Shown: positions 1-9,160, numbered from the stretch's first letter. The stretch is 43,225 nt of DNA from Shewanella chilikensis (GCF_002836945.1 NZ_NIJM01000035.1:1-43225), one strand, 5' to 3'. Numbers and translations are program-made. Notes: generated by a model not told the origin, from the letters alone.

Positions 1-1
1 T

Positions 2-97
2 GATGGGAAACGGGATAGAGCCTATCCACGTGCGTTAAAAATGAGTAAAAACAAGTATCCCATTAAGCCTAAGAAAAATGCCGTTCACACTAAGTGA
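2..97 (+). pseudogene. C-terminal tail of an IS4-like transposase, cut by the window start
   Basis: Frame 2 is open from the first base to a TGA at 95-97 and encodes about 31 residues rich in Lys, Arg and Pro (RAYPRALKMSKNKYPIKPKK). Basic tails of the form R-x-Y-P-R-x-(V/L)-K followed by a Y-P motif are typical of IS4-family transposase C termini. The stop lies inside a perfect hairpin at 77-105. A contig that starts inside an insertion sequence is expected when a multicopy IS breaks a short-read assembly. Only 31 residues are visible, so the family is an inference; another basic protein tail is possible. Confidence 0.45.
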
Positions 98-105
98 ACG
101 GCATT
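77..105 (-). terminator. Intrinsic terminator for the pyrophosphohydrolase gene
   Basis: There is a perfect 12-bp stem (arms 77-88 and 94-105) with a 5-base loop. Read on the minus strand the stem is followed by TTTTTC. It lies about 90 bases past the stop of the minus-strand gene at 196-768. It also overlaps the stop codon of the transposase tail, so it may instead be part of the IS end. Confidence 0.6.
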
Positions 106-127
106 AGACCTGGGGTCTGCTTTTTTT
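105..127 (+). terminator. Intrinsic terminator, plus strand
   Basis: A 5-bp stem AGACC/GGTCT with a 3-base loop is followed by GC and seven T residues on the plus strand. It would stop transcription coming from the transposase side. Confidence 0.5.
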
Positions 128-195
128 GGGCGAACGGTTGGGAACCTGTTTGGTTCTCCAAAGCCGAGGACCAGTTTAGGATTGATCGCCGAGCG

Positions 196-768
196 TTACA
201 CCAGATCCTTGAGGTTGGCCGGACGATAATAAACAGACTTGAGTACCTTGCCCTGGCGCACTGTCTTGCCGGTCATTTCCACATCCTTGGCGCACTTGGC
301 TATCAAGAAGTCACCTTGACGGCTACCGACAATTTCCACCCCTTGCTTGGCATAGTGGGCCACGGTATCTGCCAGTTCCTGCTCATTGCGGCACACCTTG
401 CTCATGTTGCTGGCATGCACCTCATCCCAGCAAGGCTCAAAGTCGATAGCCTTGTTGGCGGCAACCTGCAGCAGCAGATCTATCAGGTAGCTGATCTCCA
501 GTCGCTCCCCGACTTGGGTGCAACCCAAGTGTACCAGGCGGCCCATCAATACATACACGCTGTCGACTATGGCGTCGGCCTGTTCAACCTTGTCGGCGGC
601 CTCGGTCAGTTCGGTCAGCTCTTCGCTGATAAGCGAGGTGTGCAGCGTGTCGGCCTTGGCATCCAGAGTGTCAGGAGAGTCGACCGGCAGATCGAAGGTG
701 ATACGGAATTCGTGAATATCCCGGTAGAGCTTGCTGTACAGCTCTTGAGTCAGCAGAGTCAGTTTCAT
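196..768 (-). CDS. MazG/PRA-PH-like nucleoside triphosphate pyrophosphohydrolase family protein
   Basis: The 190-residue protein looks all-helical in its first 110 residues. It carries the metal-binding pattern of the MazG / phosphoribosyl-ATP pyrophosphohydrolase superfamily: EELTEL near residue 49, then DAIVDSVYVLMG near residue 65, the E-x-x-E and D-x-x-x-D arrangement that holds Mg2+. Family members split (d)NTPs or related nucleotides into the monophosphate and pyrophosphate, often as house-cleaning enzymes in the cytosol. The C-terminal 70 residues resemble longer relatives with an HAD- or phage-associated label. The ATG at 768 has a GGAAC sequence 8 bases upstream. It is monocistronic and ends toward the terminator at 77-105. 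The substrate cannot be read from sequence. Confidence 0.7.
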   Translation of the reverse strand: MKLTLLTQELYSKLYRDIHEFRITFDLPVDSPDTLDAKADTLHTSLISEELTELTEAADKVEQADAIVDSVYVLMGRLVHLGCTQVGERLEISYLIDLLLQVAANKAIDFEPCWDEVHASNMSKVCRNEQELADTVAHYAKQGVEIVGSRQGDFLIAKCAKDVEMTGKTVRQGKVLKSVYYRPANLKDLV

Positions 769-892
769 CGCTTGGGTTCCAGCTTGGGCAAAGGAGGGGA
801 TGATAAAGAATTACCGGGTTTGAGGCAAAGTTTGACTACTGTGCCTGTTTAAAATCTGCCGTTGCTCGGCTTGATGCTGACATTCTCGCTGG

Positions 893-1001
893 TCAGCTTT
901 GGATTTTGTGCCAAGCTGAACTTTGTATCTGGAGTCGCTCTCGGGCCACTTTTTTTGGCCCTTAGCCCGAGAAGTATTAATCACATTTGAGATACAAAGT
1001 T
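893..1001. repeat. Nested inverted repeats upstream of the two-component genes
   Basis: An imperfect repeat (893-902 with 911-919) is followed by a perfect 12-bp outer repeat, AACTTTGTATCT at 919-930 and its complement at 990-1001. Inside this lies an 8-bp repeat, TCTCGGGC at 939-946 and its complement at 965-972. Together they could fold into a long cruciform or RNA hairpin, or they could be paired operator half-sites. They end 57 bases before the response-regulator start. Confidence 0.6.
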
Positions 1002-1005
1002 TGAA

Positions 1006-1033
1006 TTTTGTACATAATTACATACAATTAAAT
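1006..1033 (+). promoter_or_regulatory. AT-rich promoter region with TACAT repeats
   Basis: Just upstream of the response regulator the sequence contains TTGTACATAATTACATACAA, a 20-bp near-palindrome that includes two TACAT direct repeats 8 bases apart. This is a common layout for OmpR-type regulators and suggests autoregulation. It is inferred from pattern only. Confidence 0.35.
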
Positions 1034-1058
1034 TCATGGCTTTCGGGGATGTGACATC

Positions 1059-1775
1059 ATGGATTTGAGTGAATTTATCCTGTTGGTTGATGACGATCAG
1101 GAATTAACAGAGCTGCTGAGTGGCTTTTTGACCAAGAATGGCTTTGAGGTTAGAACCGAAGCCAATGGTGTAAATGCCGCCAGACGCATTATTGATGAAC
1201 GCCCCCGGTTGGTGGTGTTGGATGTCATGCTGCCAGAGATGGATGGACTTTCTATCTGTCGCGAAGTTCGTAGTCGTTATTCCGGCCCTATTCTGATGTT
1301 AACCGGGTTAGGGGATGATATTGATGAAGTTGCCGGGCTCGAAACCGGTGCGGATGACTATATTGCCAAACCCGTTCGTTCCCGGGTGCTGTTGGCGCGT
1401 ATTCGCAGTTTGCTGCGCCGCTCGGAACGGCAAGAAAGCCAAGTTCAGGAGCCAAGAGTAAATCAGAGTGAAACCCATTTGGCTGTCAATGGTTTGCGTC
1501 TGGATAAGCTGGAGCGGGTTGCAAGTTTGAATAACCAAGAACTTGAACTTACCCTGGCCGAGTTTGAACTGCTGTGGCTTTTGAGCAAACATGCCGGCCG
1601 GACTCTTGCTAGGGATGCAATCTGCGAACACTTTAAAGAGCTGGGTTATGACAGCACGCCGCGCACTATAGATCTTCGAATTTCCCATCTGCGACGCAAG
1701 ATGGATGATGACCCTAAAGAGCCGTCCCTAATCAAAACGATACGTGGCCAAGGCTACGTACTGACTCTGAGTTGA
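1059..1775 (+). CDS. OmpR/PhoB-family response regulator
   Basis: The 238-residue protein has a receiver domain at residues 5-118 with acidic pocket D11-D13, phosphoacceptor D55 (LVVLDVMLP), T82 and K104. A winged-helix DNA-binding domain follows at about 140-236, with typical R-T-I-D and IRGQGYVL segments. The domains are joined by a Gln/Glu-rich linker. It should be phosphorylated by the kinase encoded 1 base after its stop and bind promoter DNA as a dimer. The overall look is RstA-like, but orthology is not shown. The ATG follows GGGGATG at a workable distance. Likely targets are its own promoter and perhaps the protease gene downstream, which carries similar TGTAT repeats. Confidence 0.92.
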   Translation: MDLSEFILLVDDDQELTELLSGFLTKNGFEVRTEANGVNAARRIIDERPRLVVLDVMLPEMDGLSICREVRSRYSGPILMLTGLGDDIDEVAGLETGADDYIAKPVRSRVLLARIRSLLRRSERQESQVQEPRVNQSETHLAVNGLRLDKLERVASLNNQELELTLAEFELLWLLSKHAGRTLARDAICEHFKELGYDSTPRTIDLRISHLRRKMDDDPKEPSLIKTIRGQGYVLTLS

Positions 1776-1776
1776 G

Positions 1777-3996
1777 ATGAAAGCCTTCTTGGCAGTTTCC
1801 AGGTTTCAAGGCCGCTCTGGGGCGTTAATGCCCTGGATCTTGGGGCTGTTACTGCTGATATTGCTGCCATCTTGTCACGATCCGAATCGTTCATCTGTGG
1901 TCTCGGATGAGCATAGTCAAATCCTCGAATTGCTTGATTTGGCTGCTGCCTCACGCCATCAAGACCCGCTCAAAACCATAGACTATAGCACACAGGCTCT
2001 GCGACTACTGGAAGTTGAGCCGGATCCAGGTTCCGAGGTGATGGCGCTCAGCAACCTGGCCTGGGCGAAAATGATGTTGGGGGAGTTTGCCGAGGCTGCG
2101 GACTTTGGCGAAGCTGCGTTGACTTTGGCCGAGGGACAGCCGCAAGCAGAGATCTTGGTGGTACCGCTTAATGTCGCTGGATTGATTTATTGGCGTCAGA
2201 GTCAGTTGGATAAGGCTCTGACCTATTATCAGAGAGCGCTTGCTGTGGCTGAAAGCCTGAAAAACAGCTCCTTTGAAGCGACCACCTACAACAATATGGG
2301 CCTTATCTACAGTGATAAGGCTGAATATCAGTTGGCGCTGGAATGTTTTACCAAGGCCAGGGACCTACATAGGGGGTTGGACGATTCCAGAGCATTGGCA
2401 ATGGCGCTGAACAATATCGCGGGCATTCATGCAACCTTGGGCGATTTTGGTGAAGCGCTGGCAAATCAACAGGAGTCTCTGCGGATCCGGGAGCTGCTGG
2501 ACGATAAGTCAGGTGTGGCGGAATTGCATCACAATATGGGGATCACTTATGAACAAATAGGTGATTTGCAAGAAGCCATGGCGCAGTTGCAATTGGGATT
2601 GCAGGGATTCGAGGCCTTGGATGACAAAACCGGAATGGCGCAGGCGCTGACCGCTCTCGGTACAGTGCAGCAAAAACTGAACAGAAAGGTGGCGGCCAAG
2701 ACAGCCATGGAGCAAGCTTTGGCCTATGGTGAAGAGCTCAAAGACGGTAACGTTACTGCCACGGCCTTGATGAGTCTTGGTAAGCTAGCCTTGGAAATGG
2801 GAGAGTATCCCATTGCTCGGCGCTATCTGGAACGAGGCCTGGCCACCGCAGACCGATTGGGGCTGGTTGCCTTACAAGCCCAGGGAAGGTTGAGTCTTGC
2901 CAATTATTTTTTGGCGGCCAATGATGTGGATGTCGCGCGAGAAAGAGCCGAGCAGGCATTGCAATTGGCACTTGCCAGCGGCGATCGCGGGCAGCTCAGA
3001 GATACCTATGAACTCTTGTCAAAAATACATGAACGTAAAGGCAATTATCGCCAGGCACTGATCAACCATAAAGAGTTTAAAAGTATCAATGATGCGCTTT
3101 TTAATGCCAATTCCAGTGAACGTCTGGCATGGCTGCGCAGTTCATTTGAAGATGAAAAACGCCAGCGACAAATTACTTTGCTGGAAGGCGAAAAAGCCTT
3201 GCAACAAGAGGTTATCAAGCAACAAAAATTTACCCGCAATATTTGGATCGTGGCGCTGATAGCGGCAGCGGCTATTCTGCTGCTGCTCTATAGTCGTCAC
3301 AGCCAAACCAGGGTAAATCAAGCCTTACAACGTTCGATAAAGATGCAAAGCGATCTCATGCAGGCGGTGGCGCACGAATTTAGGGCCCCGCTGGCGAGGG
3401 TGCAACTGGCTTTCGATATGCTTATAGAAGCCGAGGTGGACGAAAGGCCGCAATTGGAAGACAGGGTTCTGCGGGGCCTGGAAGAGTTGGATGAGCTGAT
3501 CCGTGAAATCGTCAAGCTGATTAAAGCGGAAGGAAGTCCGAGGCGAGCGCCGACAGAATCTTTGTCGCTGGCCCCCTTGTTACAGACGCTGGTAGCAAGG
3601 CAGCATCCCTTATTCCCCGAGAAAAAGATCACCTTAACGCCAGTTGATCCTGAAATATCCGTCATCGCCAGTAAGAAGCATTTGGAATGGGCAATCAACA
3701 ACTTGCTCTCCAATGCATTGAGACACTGTCATCGAGAGGTTCGGATCAGTTGTCAGCTTGAACAAGGGCAGGTGAATATCATAGTGGACGATGATGGCCC
3801 CGGGGTACCGATTGCAGAAAGAGAACGGATTTTTGAACCTTTCATCCGTCTCGATCCCAGTCGAACCCGAGCCACTGGTGGTATAGGTTTGGGGTTGGCC
3901 ATAGCCCGCCGACTGGCCGAAAATGGCCGGGGGCAAATTAATGTCGGTGACAGTCCATTGGGTGGAGCCAGATTCGAACTCGTTTGGCCCTGTTAA
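1777..3996 (+). CDS. Sensor histidine kinase with periplasmic TPR domain
   Basis: The 739-residue protein starts with a hydrophobic segment (residues 18-33) that is a signal anchor or an atypical lipoprotein signal (LPSC). About ten tetratricopeptide repeats follow over residues 60-440, with repeated N-N-x-(A/G)-x-(I/L) helices. Then come a coiled-coil stretch, a transmembrane helix at 489-506, a HisKA box with H533 (VAHEFRAPLAR), and an ATPase domain with N box NNLLSNALRH, G1 DDDGPGVP, F box IFEPFIRLD and G2 GIGLGLAIARRLAE. It should sense a peptide or protein signal outside the cytoplasm through the TPRs and phosphorylate the upstream regulator. The start ATG lies 1 base past the regulator stop, so the two are translated together. 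The HEFRAPL H box resembles RstB-like kinases. Confidence 0.88.
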   Translation: MKAFLAVSRFQGRSGALMPWILGLLLLILLPSCHDPNRSSVVSDEHSQILELLDLAAASRHQDPLKTIDYSTQALRLLEVEPDPGSEVMALSNLAWAKMMLGEFAEAADFGEAALTLAEGQPQAEILVVPLNVAGLIYWRQSQLDKALTYYQRALAVAESLKNSSFEATTYNNMGLIYSDKAEYQLALECFTKARDLHRGLDDSRALAMALNNIAGIHATLGDFGEALANQQESLRIRELLDDKSGVAELHHNMGITYEQIGDLQEAMAQLQLGLQGFEALDDKTGMAQALTALGTVQQKLNRKVAAKTAMEQALAYGEELKDGNVTATALMSLGKLALEMGEYPIARRYLERGLATADRLGLVALQAQGRLSLANYFLAANDVDVARERAEQALQLALASGDRGQLRDTYELLSKIHERKGNYRQALINHKEFKSINDALFNANSSERLAWLRSSFEDEKRQRQITLLEGEKALQQEVIKQQKFTRNIWIVALIAAAAILLLLYSRHSQTRVNQALQRSIKMQSDLMQAVAHEFRAPLARVQLAFDMLIEAEVDERPQLEDRVLRGLEELDELIREIVKLIKAEGSPRRAPTESLSLAPLLQTLVARQHPLFPEKKITLTPVDPEISVIASKKHLEWAINNLLSNALRHCHREVRISCQLEQGQVNIIVDDDGPGVPIAERERIFEPFIRLDPSRTRATGGIGLGLAIARRLAENGRGQINVGDSPLGGARFELVWPC

Positions 3997-4032
3997 CTTC
4001 TTGTTCCTGCTAAATATATTTTGCCCTCGCAT

Positions 4033-4247
4033 TGTATTTTTTTAGATACATTTTATAACATTCCTTTCTGTTCTTAAGCGGATCTTAGCGTGCTTCTTTT
4101 CTTTATCCTGGTGATCCTTAGCGGCTTTTGGCTGCTGATAATCCACTTTTCTTGGAGTGATGGCGTGAAATTGCCAATGTTAAAAAAGTTTATTTTTTTG
4201 TTTGAAATTTGTTTATTCTGTGTCTAGATTGTATGTGTTCGCATACA
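4033..4247 (+). promoter_or_regulatory. Protease promoter region with two TGTAT/ATACA inverted repeats
   Basis: The AT-rich leader between kinase and protease holds TGTAT-N8-ATACA at 4033-4050 and TGTATG-N6-CATACA at 4230-4247. Both have the same core as the repeats upstream of the response regulator (TTGTATCT at 923-930, AGATACAA at 990-997, TACAT pairs at 1016-1028). A shared operator for the adjacent response regulator is an inference from this similarity. The second repeat ends 41 bases before the start codon and could lie in the 5' leader. Confidence 0.4.
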
Positions 4248-4288
4248 TAACGATTATAGCGAGCACTCTTAATCACAGGAGACTACAA

Positions 4289-7200
4289 ATGAGAAAGCCG
4301 CACACTCGCTTGAGCCGATTGACTTTGGCCATGCTCTCTACTTCCCTGATGGCAGTCACGGTTCCGTCGCTTGCCGCCAAGAAGCTGGAACCCAAACAAG
4401 ATTTCGATAATGCCTCTGTTATTGTTAAATTCAAAGAAACCGCAAAGAAAGCGGACCGTAAGCAGTTAATGGCTCAATTCGGAGCCTCATTCAAAGATAA
4501 AAACAATGATGGCGTTGATGATCGTTTTCGCCATATTGCCAAAGGTCGATTGGCTGAACTCACGGTTCCCCGGGGGCTGGATGCCCGCGCTATGGTGGAA
4601 CGGCTCAAGCACAACCCCCACATCGAATACGCTGAACTCAACCACAGATTTTATCCTTCGGTTATCCCCAACGATCCAAGCTACGGCCAGTTGTGGGGTA
4701 TGCCAAAAATCAATGCGGAGCAGGCCTGGGAGATGGAAATGGGCTCGCGAGAGGTAGTCGTTGGGGTGATAGATACAGGTTTTGACTACACACACCCGGA
4801 TTTGCGCGACAATATTTGGGTGAATCCCAATGAAGTCCCCAATAATGGCATTGACGACGATGGCAACGGTTATATTGATGATATTCACGGTATTTCAGCC
4901 ATCAATGATAACGGTAATCCGCAGGACACTCATTACCATGGTACGCATGTTGCGGGAACCATAGGGGCAACCGGCAACAATGGCTCTGGAGTCGTTGGGG
5001 TCAACTGGAATACTGCCATGGTAGGTTGTTCTTTCCTGGGTAGCCAAGGCGGTACTACGGCCGATGGTATTCAGTGTATTGATTACATGGTTGATTTGAA
5101 AAACCGTGGCGTGAATATCCGAGTATTGAACAACTCCTGGGGCGGCGGGGCGTTCAGCCAGGCTTTGGAGGATGCTATTACGGCCGCCAACAATGCCGAT
5201 ATTCTGTTTGTCGCTGCTGCCGGTAATGATGCTATTGATAATGATGTCAATGACAGCTGGCCGGCCAACCATGATGTACCCAATGTGATGGCCATTGCCT
5301 CTACTACTCGCGATGATGAAATGTCTTACTTCTCTCAGTGGGGTCTGAACACAGTGGATATGGGGGCCCCCGGCTCTGACGTCTACTCCACTATTCCGGG
5401 CAATGACTATAACACCCTGAGCGGTACTTCCATGGCAACCCCCCATGTGGCTGGCGCCGCGGCCTTGATTTTGGCCGCCGATCCGACTCTGACTACGGCC
5501 GATGTCAAGAATATCCTAATGTCTTCTGGCGACCCCATTGCCGCATTGGAAGGCAAAACCGTGACAGGTAAGCGCTTGAACCTGGAGAGTGCTTTGAACA
5601 TGGCCGGTGCCGGTGGCCCTGGTTATTATCTGTTGGTGAGTCCTGCCAGTCGCACTGTGAACCAAGATTCGTCTGTAACCTTTGATATCGACATGAACGC
5701 CGTGGGCGGATATAACGGCAACGCCAGTTTCAGCGCTGAGGTACCGGCTGGACTGAATGCGGCCGTGACCTTCTCCAGCAGCACTGTGCCGGCCGATGGT
5801 CGCACCACAATGACGGTATCCACCGATGCCAATACTACCCTGGGCAATCACATCATCACCATCAATGCCGTTGACGGTGATATCCACAAGAGCATCGATG
5901 TCAGTCTGCTGGTGTACCCTGCAGGTACCTTCAGCACTACTTACAGCAATGACAATCCGGTAGCGATTCCCGATGATAATGTTGATGGTGTAAGCAGTGT
6001 TATCAATGTGCCGATGAGTCTGACCCTGACCGATCTGGTGGTGAATGTGGATATAACCCACACCTACATAGGCGACCTCACTGTCACTCTCGCCTCCCCC
6101 AGTGGCCGCACAGTTCCCCTGCATAATCGCACCGGCGGCAGTGCCGATAACCTGGTAGCCAGTTATGCGGTGGAAGACTTTGATCTGGAAGAGGCTTCAG
6201 GTGATTGGATTCTTCATATCACAGATTCAGGATTCCGTGATACCGGTACTCTCAACAGCTGGAGCATGGATGTCACAGGTGGATCTCAGCCGGGCACCAA
6301 CCTGCCACCTACAGTGTCCATTGGCGCGAATCTGCAAAACGCTCTGTATCTTCCGGGTGATGTGATCAACTTTGTTGCCGATGCAACCGACTCCGAAGAT
6401 GGTGATGTCCGCGCCTCACTGGTGTGGACCTCCAGTCTCGATGGCCAGATTGGCACGGGTGGCAACTTCTCCCGCTCAGATTTGAGCCAGGGCACTCACC
6501 AGATTACAGTGACAGCCTCTGACAGTCAGGGGGTTACGAGTAGTCGCGAGTTCTTTCTGTATGTTGTTAGTGACGGCACCGTTGTTTCCTATGAGGACAC
6601 CAGGGTTCAATCCATCCCTGATATGGGAAGTGTGGTAGCTGAGATTAATGTTCCCCTCGGTGTGAAGATCAAGGACATGAGCCTGTTTGTGGATATTATG
6701 CATGGCTTCAACAATGACTTGTTGATCCATTTGGTGTCCCCGAATGGTACTACGGTTGAGATCTTCGATGTGCGCGGTCCGAACGATAACTACCGCGATC
6801 TGATTAAAACATTCTATCCTGTTGAGTTTAATGGAGAAGTAGCCACAGGTGTTTGGCAGTTGGTCATTAGGGATGAATGGAGCGGTGACGCAGGTCGACT
6901 GAACAAATGGAGTTTGACTTTTACCCACGACGGTATTGGTAGTACACCTGTTAACGCAGCTCCGGTTGTTGGTATTAGTGCTCCAGTGGGGGGCAGCAGT
7001 TTTATCGAGGGTGACACAGTGGTCTTTGTGGGTTCCGCCAACGATGCCGAAGATGGTGATGTGGCCAATACCCTGGAATGGACATCCGATCTGGATGGCC
7101 TGATTGGTCAAGGCGCGTCTTTCAGCATCAACAGCCTCAGCGTAGGCCAGCATACAGTGACGGCCAGCGCAGTCGATAGCCAGGCTGCCAACGGTGAGGC

Positions 7201-7744
7201 CCTGGTGACCCTGACAGTAGAAGCGGCCCCTGTGAATGAGCTGCCTACCGCCGAGTTCAGCTTCCAGGTTAATCATCTGGACGTGAACTTCGTCGATGCG
7301 TCCGGTGATAACGATGGGGCAGTGGTTGCTTGGGCTTGGGACTTCGGTGATGGCAATATTTCATCACAGGCCAATCCAAGCCACAGTTATGCCACAGGCG
7401 GCAGCTATGAAGTGACGCTGACAGTGACAGATAACAGCGGCGCCAGCCACAGCATCAGCAAGCAGGTGAGTGTTGCCGCGGCCATCAGCCTCAGTGGTGC
7501 AGGCAGTACAGATGGTAGCAAGGTGAATGTCAACTTGACTTGGAGTGGCTCGTCAGCCCGGGCTATCGATATTTATCGCGATGGTCAACTGATCGACAGT
7601 ACCCGAGATAGAGGCAGTTACAAGGAGCGTTTCAACAGCAGTGCCGAAAGCTTTGAATACAAGGTATGTGAAGCCGGCAGCAATATCTGCTCTGAACTCA
7701 TCACAGTAACACCCGAGTTAAGCCGCAGAGGAAAAGGTAAGTAA
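4289..7744 (+). CDS. Secreted S8 subtilisin-like serine protease with P domains and PKD domain
   Basis: The start at 4289 is chosen because CACAGGAG lies 8-9 bases upstream and a signal peptide (MRKPHTRLSRLTLAMLSTS...SLAA, residues 1-29) begins there; an upstream in-frame codon at 4202 adds an unconvincing 29 residues. The 1151-residue protein has an I9-type propeptide (about 40-130) and a peptidase S8 domain (about 140-445) with the triad D162 (VIDTGF), H217 (HGTHVAG) and S381 (GTSMATPHVAG). Next come a P domain (about 545-660), an Ig-like repeat, a second P domain, a second Ig-like repeat (shared EDGDV...W-TS-LDG pattern), a PKD domain (AWDFGDG) and a C-terminal fibronectin-like domain ending in SRRGKGK. 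It is likely exported by Sec and then type II secretion to digest extracellular protein. It sits beside the two-component pair and may be its target. Confidence 0.9.
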   Translation: MRKPHTRLSRLTLAMLSTSLMAVTVPSLAAKKLEPKQDFDNASVIVKFKETAKKADRKQLMAQFGASFKDKNNDGVDDRFRHIAKGRLAELTVPRGLDARAMVERLKHNPHIEYAELNHRFYPSVIPNDPSYGQLWGMPKINAEQAWEMEMGSREVVVGVIDTGFDYTHPDLRDNIWVNPNEVPNNGIDDDGNGYIDDIHGISAINDNGNPQDTHYHGTHVAGTIGATGNNGSGVVGVNWNTAMVGCSFLGSQGGTTADGIQCIDYMVDLKNRGVNIRVLNNSWGGGAFSQALEDAITAANNADILFVAAAGNDAIDNDVNDSWPANHDVPNVMAIASTTRDDEMSYFSQWGLNTVDMGAPGSDVYSTIPGNDYNTLSGTSMATPHVAGAAALILAADPTLTTADVKNILMSSGDPIAALEGKTVTGKRLNLESALNMAGAGGPGYYLLVSPASRTVNQDSSVTFDIDMNAVGGYNGNASFSAEVPAGLNAAVTFSSSTVPADGRTTMTVSTDANTTLGNHIITINAVDGDIHKSIDVSLLVYPAGTFSTTYSNDNPVAIPDDNVDGVSSVINVPMSLTLTDLVVNVDITHTYIGDLTVTLASPSGRTVPLHNRTGGSADNLVASYAVEDFDLEEASGDWILHITDSGFRDTGTLNSWSMDVTGGSQPGTNLPPTVSIGANLQNALYLPGDVINFVADATDSEDGDVRASLVWTSSLDGQIGTGGNFSRSDLSQGTHQITVTASDSQGVTSSREFFLYVVSDGTVVSYEDTRVQSIPDMGSVVAEINVPLGVKIKDMSLFVDIMHGFNNDLLIHLVSPNGTTVEIFDVRGPNDNYRDLIKTFYPVEFNGEVATGVWQLVIRDEWSGDAGRLNKWSLTFTHDGIGSTPVNAAPVVGISAPVGGSSFIEGDTVVFVGSANDAEDGDVANTLEWTSDLDGLIGQGASFSINSLSVGQHTVTASAVDSQAANGEALVTLTVEAAPVNELPTAEFSFQVNHLDVNFVDASGDNDGAVVAWAWDFGDGNISSQANPSHSYATGGSYEVTLTVTDNSGASHSISKQVSVAAAISLSGAGSTDGSKVNVNLTWSGSSARAIDIYRDGQLIDSTRDRGSYKERFNSSAESFEYKVCEAGSNICSELITVTPELSRRGKGK

Positions 7745-7762
7745 CCCATTTGGGTTGTATTG

Positions 7763-7791
7763 AAAGCCGCCTTTGTTAAGGCGGCTTTTTT
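7763..7791 (+). terminator. Intrinsic terminator after the protease gene
   Basis: A perfect 11-bp stem AAAGCCGCCTT/AAGGCGGCTTT with loop TGTT is followed by a T run on the plus strand. It lies between the convergent protease and hslU genes and may also stop hslU transcripts weakly. Confidence 0.85.
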
Positions 7792-7813
7792 GATTTTCAG
7801 TGTTAAGACCGGC

Positions 7814-9139
7814 TTACAGAATGAAGCGACTCAGATCTTCATCCTGAACCAGGTTGTCCAGGTGAGCATCGACATATTCGGCATCGATAACAAACTTGCT
7901 GCCGGACTTGTCGCTGGCCTCGAAAGAGATGTCTTCCATCAGCCTCTCCATCACAGTGTGCAGACGACGGGCGCCGATGTTTTCGGTACGCTCGTTGACT
8001 TGCCAGGCGGCCTGGGCGATACGGTCGATACCTGACTCGGTAAATTCGATGCTGACTCCTTCGGTGCCCATCAAGGCCACATACTGCTCGGTGAGCGAGG
8101 CGTGGGGCTCGGTGAGGATCCGTTTGAAGTCGGAGGCGGTCAGGGCATCCAGCTCGACCCGAATCGGCAGACGGCCCTGCAGCTCGGGGATCAGATCCGA
8201 TGGCTTACTCATCTGGAAGGCGCCGGAGGCGATAAACAGAATGTGGTCTGTCTTCACCATGCCGTGCTTGGTGTTGACTGTGCAGCCTTCCACCAACGGC
8301 AATAGATCACGCTGTACCCCTTCGCGGGACACGTCCGGGCCTGAGGTTTCGCCGCGCTTACAGATTTTGTCTATCTCATCGAGGAACACTATGCCGTGTT
8401 GCTCGACCAGCTCAATGGCCTGCTCTTTGAGATCTTCCTGGTTGACCAGCTTAGCGGCTTCCTCTTCGACCAGTTGCTTGTAGGCATCCTTGATCTTGAG
8501 TTTCTTGCGCTTGCTCTGGCCCTGACCCATGTTCTGGAACAGGCTCTGCAGCTGGTTGGTCATCTCTTCCATGCCGGGAGGCGACATGATTTCGACGCCA
8601 ATTTGCGGCGCCGAGACATCGATTTCGATCTCTTTGTCGTCCAACTGGCCTTCACGCAGTTTCTTGCGGAACACCTGGCGGGTGTGGGACTTGTCCTCGG
8701 TTTCCTGATCCCAATCGTTCTTTGGCTTGGGCAGCAGGGCATCGAGAACTCGCTCCTCGGCGGCTTCTTCGGCGAGGGAGCGGCACTTCTTCATCTGCTG
8801 CTCGCGGGTCAGTTTGACCGCGGCGTCGGTGAGATCGCGGATGATCTGCTCCACTTCCTTACCCACATAGCCTACTTCGGTGAACTTGGTCGCTTCAACC
8901 TTGATGAAAGGCGCATTGGCCAGCTTGGCCAGACGGCGGGCGATCTCTGTCTTACCGACACCGGTTGGGCCTATCATCAGAATATTCTTCGGGGTCACTT
9001 CCTGGCGCAAGCCGGCATCCAGCTGCATGCGGCGCCAGCGGTTACGCAGGGCTACTGCGACAGAGCGTTTGGCCTTCTGTTGGCCTATGATGTGCGCGTC
9101 CAGTTCGTGGACGATTTCGCGGGGTGTCATTTCAGACAT
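7814..9139 (-). CDS. hslU: HslU, ATPase subunit of the HslVU protease
   Basis: The 441-residue AAA+ unfoldase has Walker [10 protein letters not shown] at 57-65, the GYVGKEVE pore-loop region, an acidic I domain in the middle, Walker [11 protein letters not shown], a sensor 2 arginine region ([12 protein letters not shown]) and the C-terminal tail LSRFIL that docks into HslV. It unfolds substrates in the cytosol and feeds them to the HslV chamber. It is translated from an ATG 21 bases after the hslV stop with AGGAAG just upstream, so it forms an operon with hslV under the sigma-32 promoter at 9803-9830. Length matches the family (E. coli 443). Confidence 0.98.
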   Translation of the reverse strand: MSEMTPREIVHELDAHIIGQQKAKRSVAVALRNRWRRMQLDAGLRQEVTPKNILMIGPTGVGKTEIARRLAKLANAPFIKVEATKFTEVGYVGKEVEQIIRDLTDAAVKLTREQQMKKCRSLAEEAAEERVLDALLPKPKNDWDQETEDKSHTRQVFRKKLREGQLDDKEIEIDVSAPQIGVEIMSPPGMEEMTNQLQSLFQNMGQGQSKRKKLKIKDAYKQLVEEEAAKLVNQEDLKEQAIELVEQHGIVFLDEIDKICKRGETSGPDVSREGVQRDLLPLVEGCTVNTKHGMVKTDHILFIASGAFQMSKPSDLIPELQGRLPIRVELDALTASDFKRILTEPHASLTEQYVALMGTEGVSIEFTESGIDRIAQAAWQVNERTENIGARRLHTVMERLMEDISFEASDKSGSKFVIDAEYVDAHLDNLVQDEDLSRFIL

Positions 9140-9160
9140 AATGCTTCCTCACGCTCGGGA

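Noticed and set aside
94..852. 252-codon plus-strand frame over the pyrophosphohydrolase gene
   Set aside because: It is the antisense shadow of the 196-768 minus gene; it starts in the terminator hairpin and its protein is not plausible.
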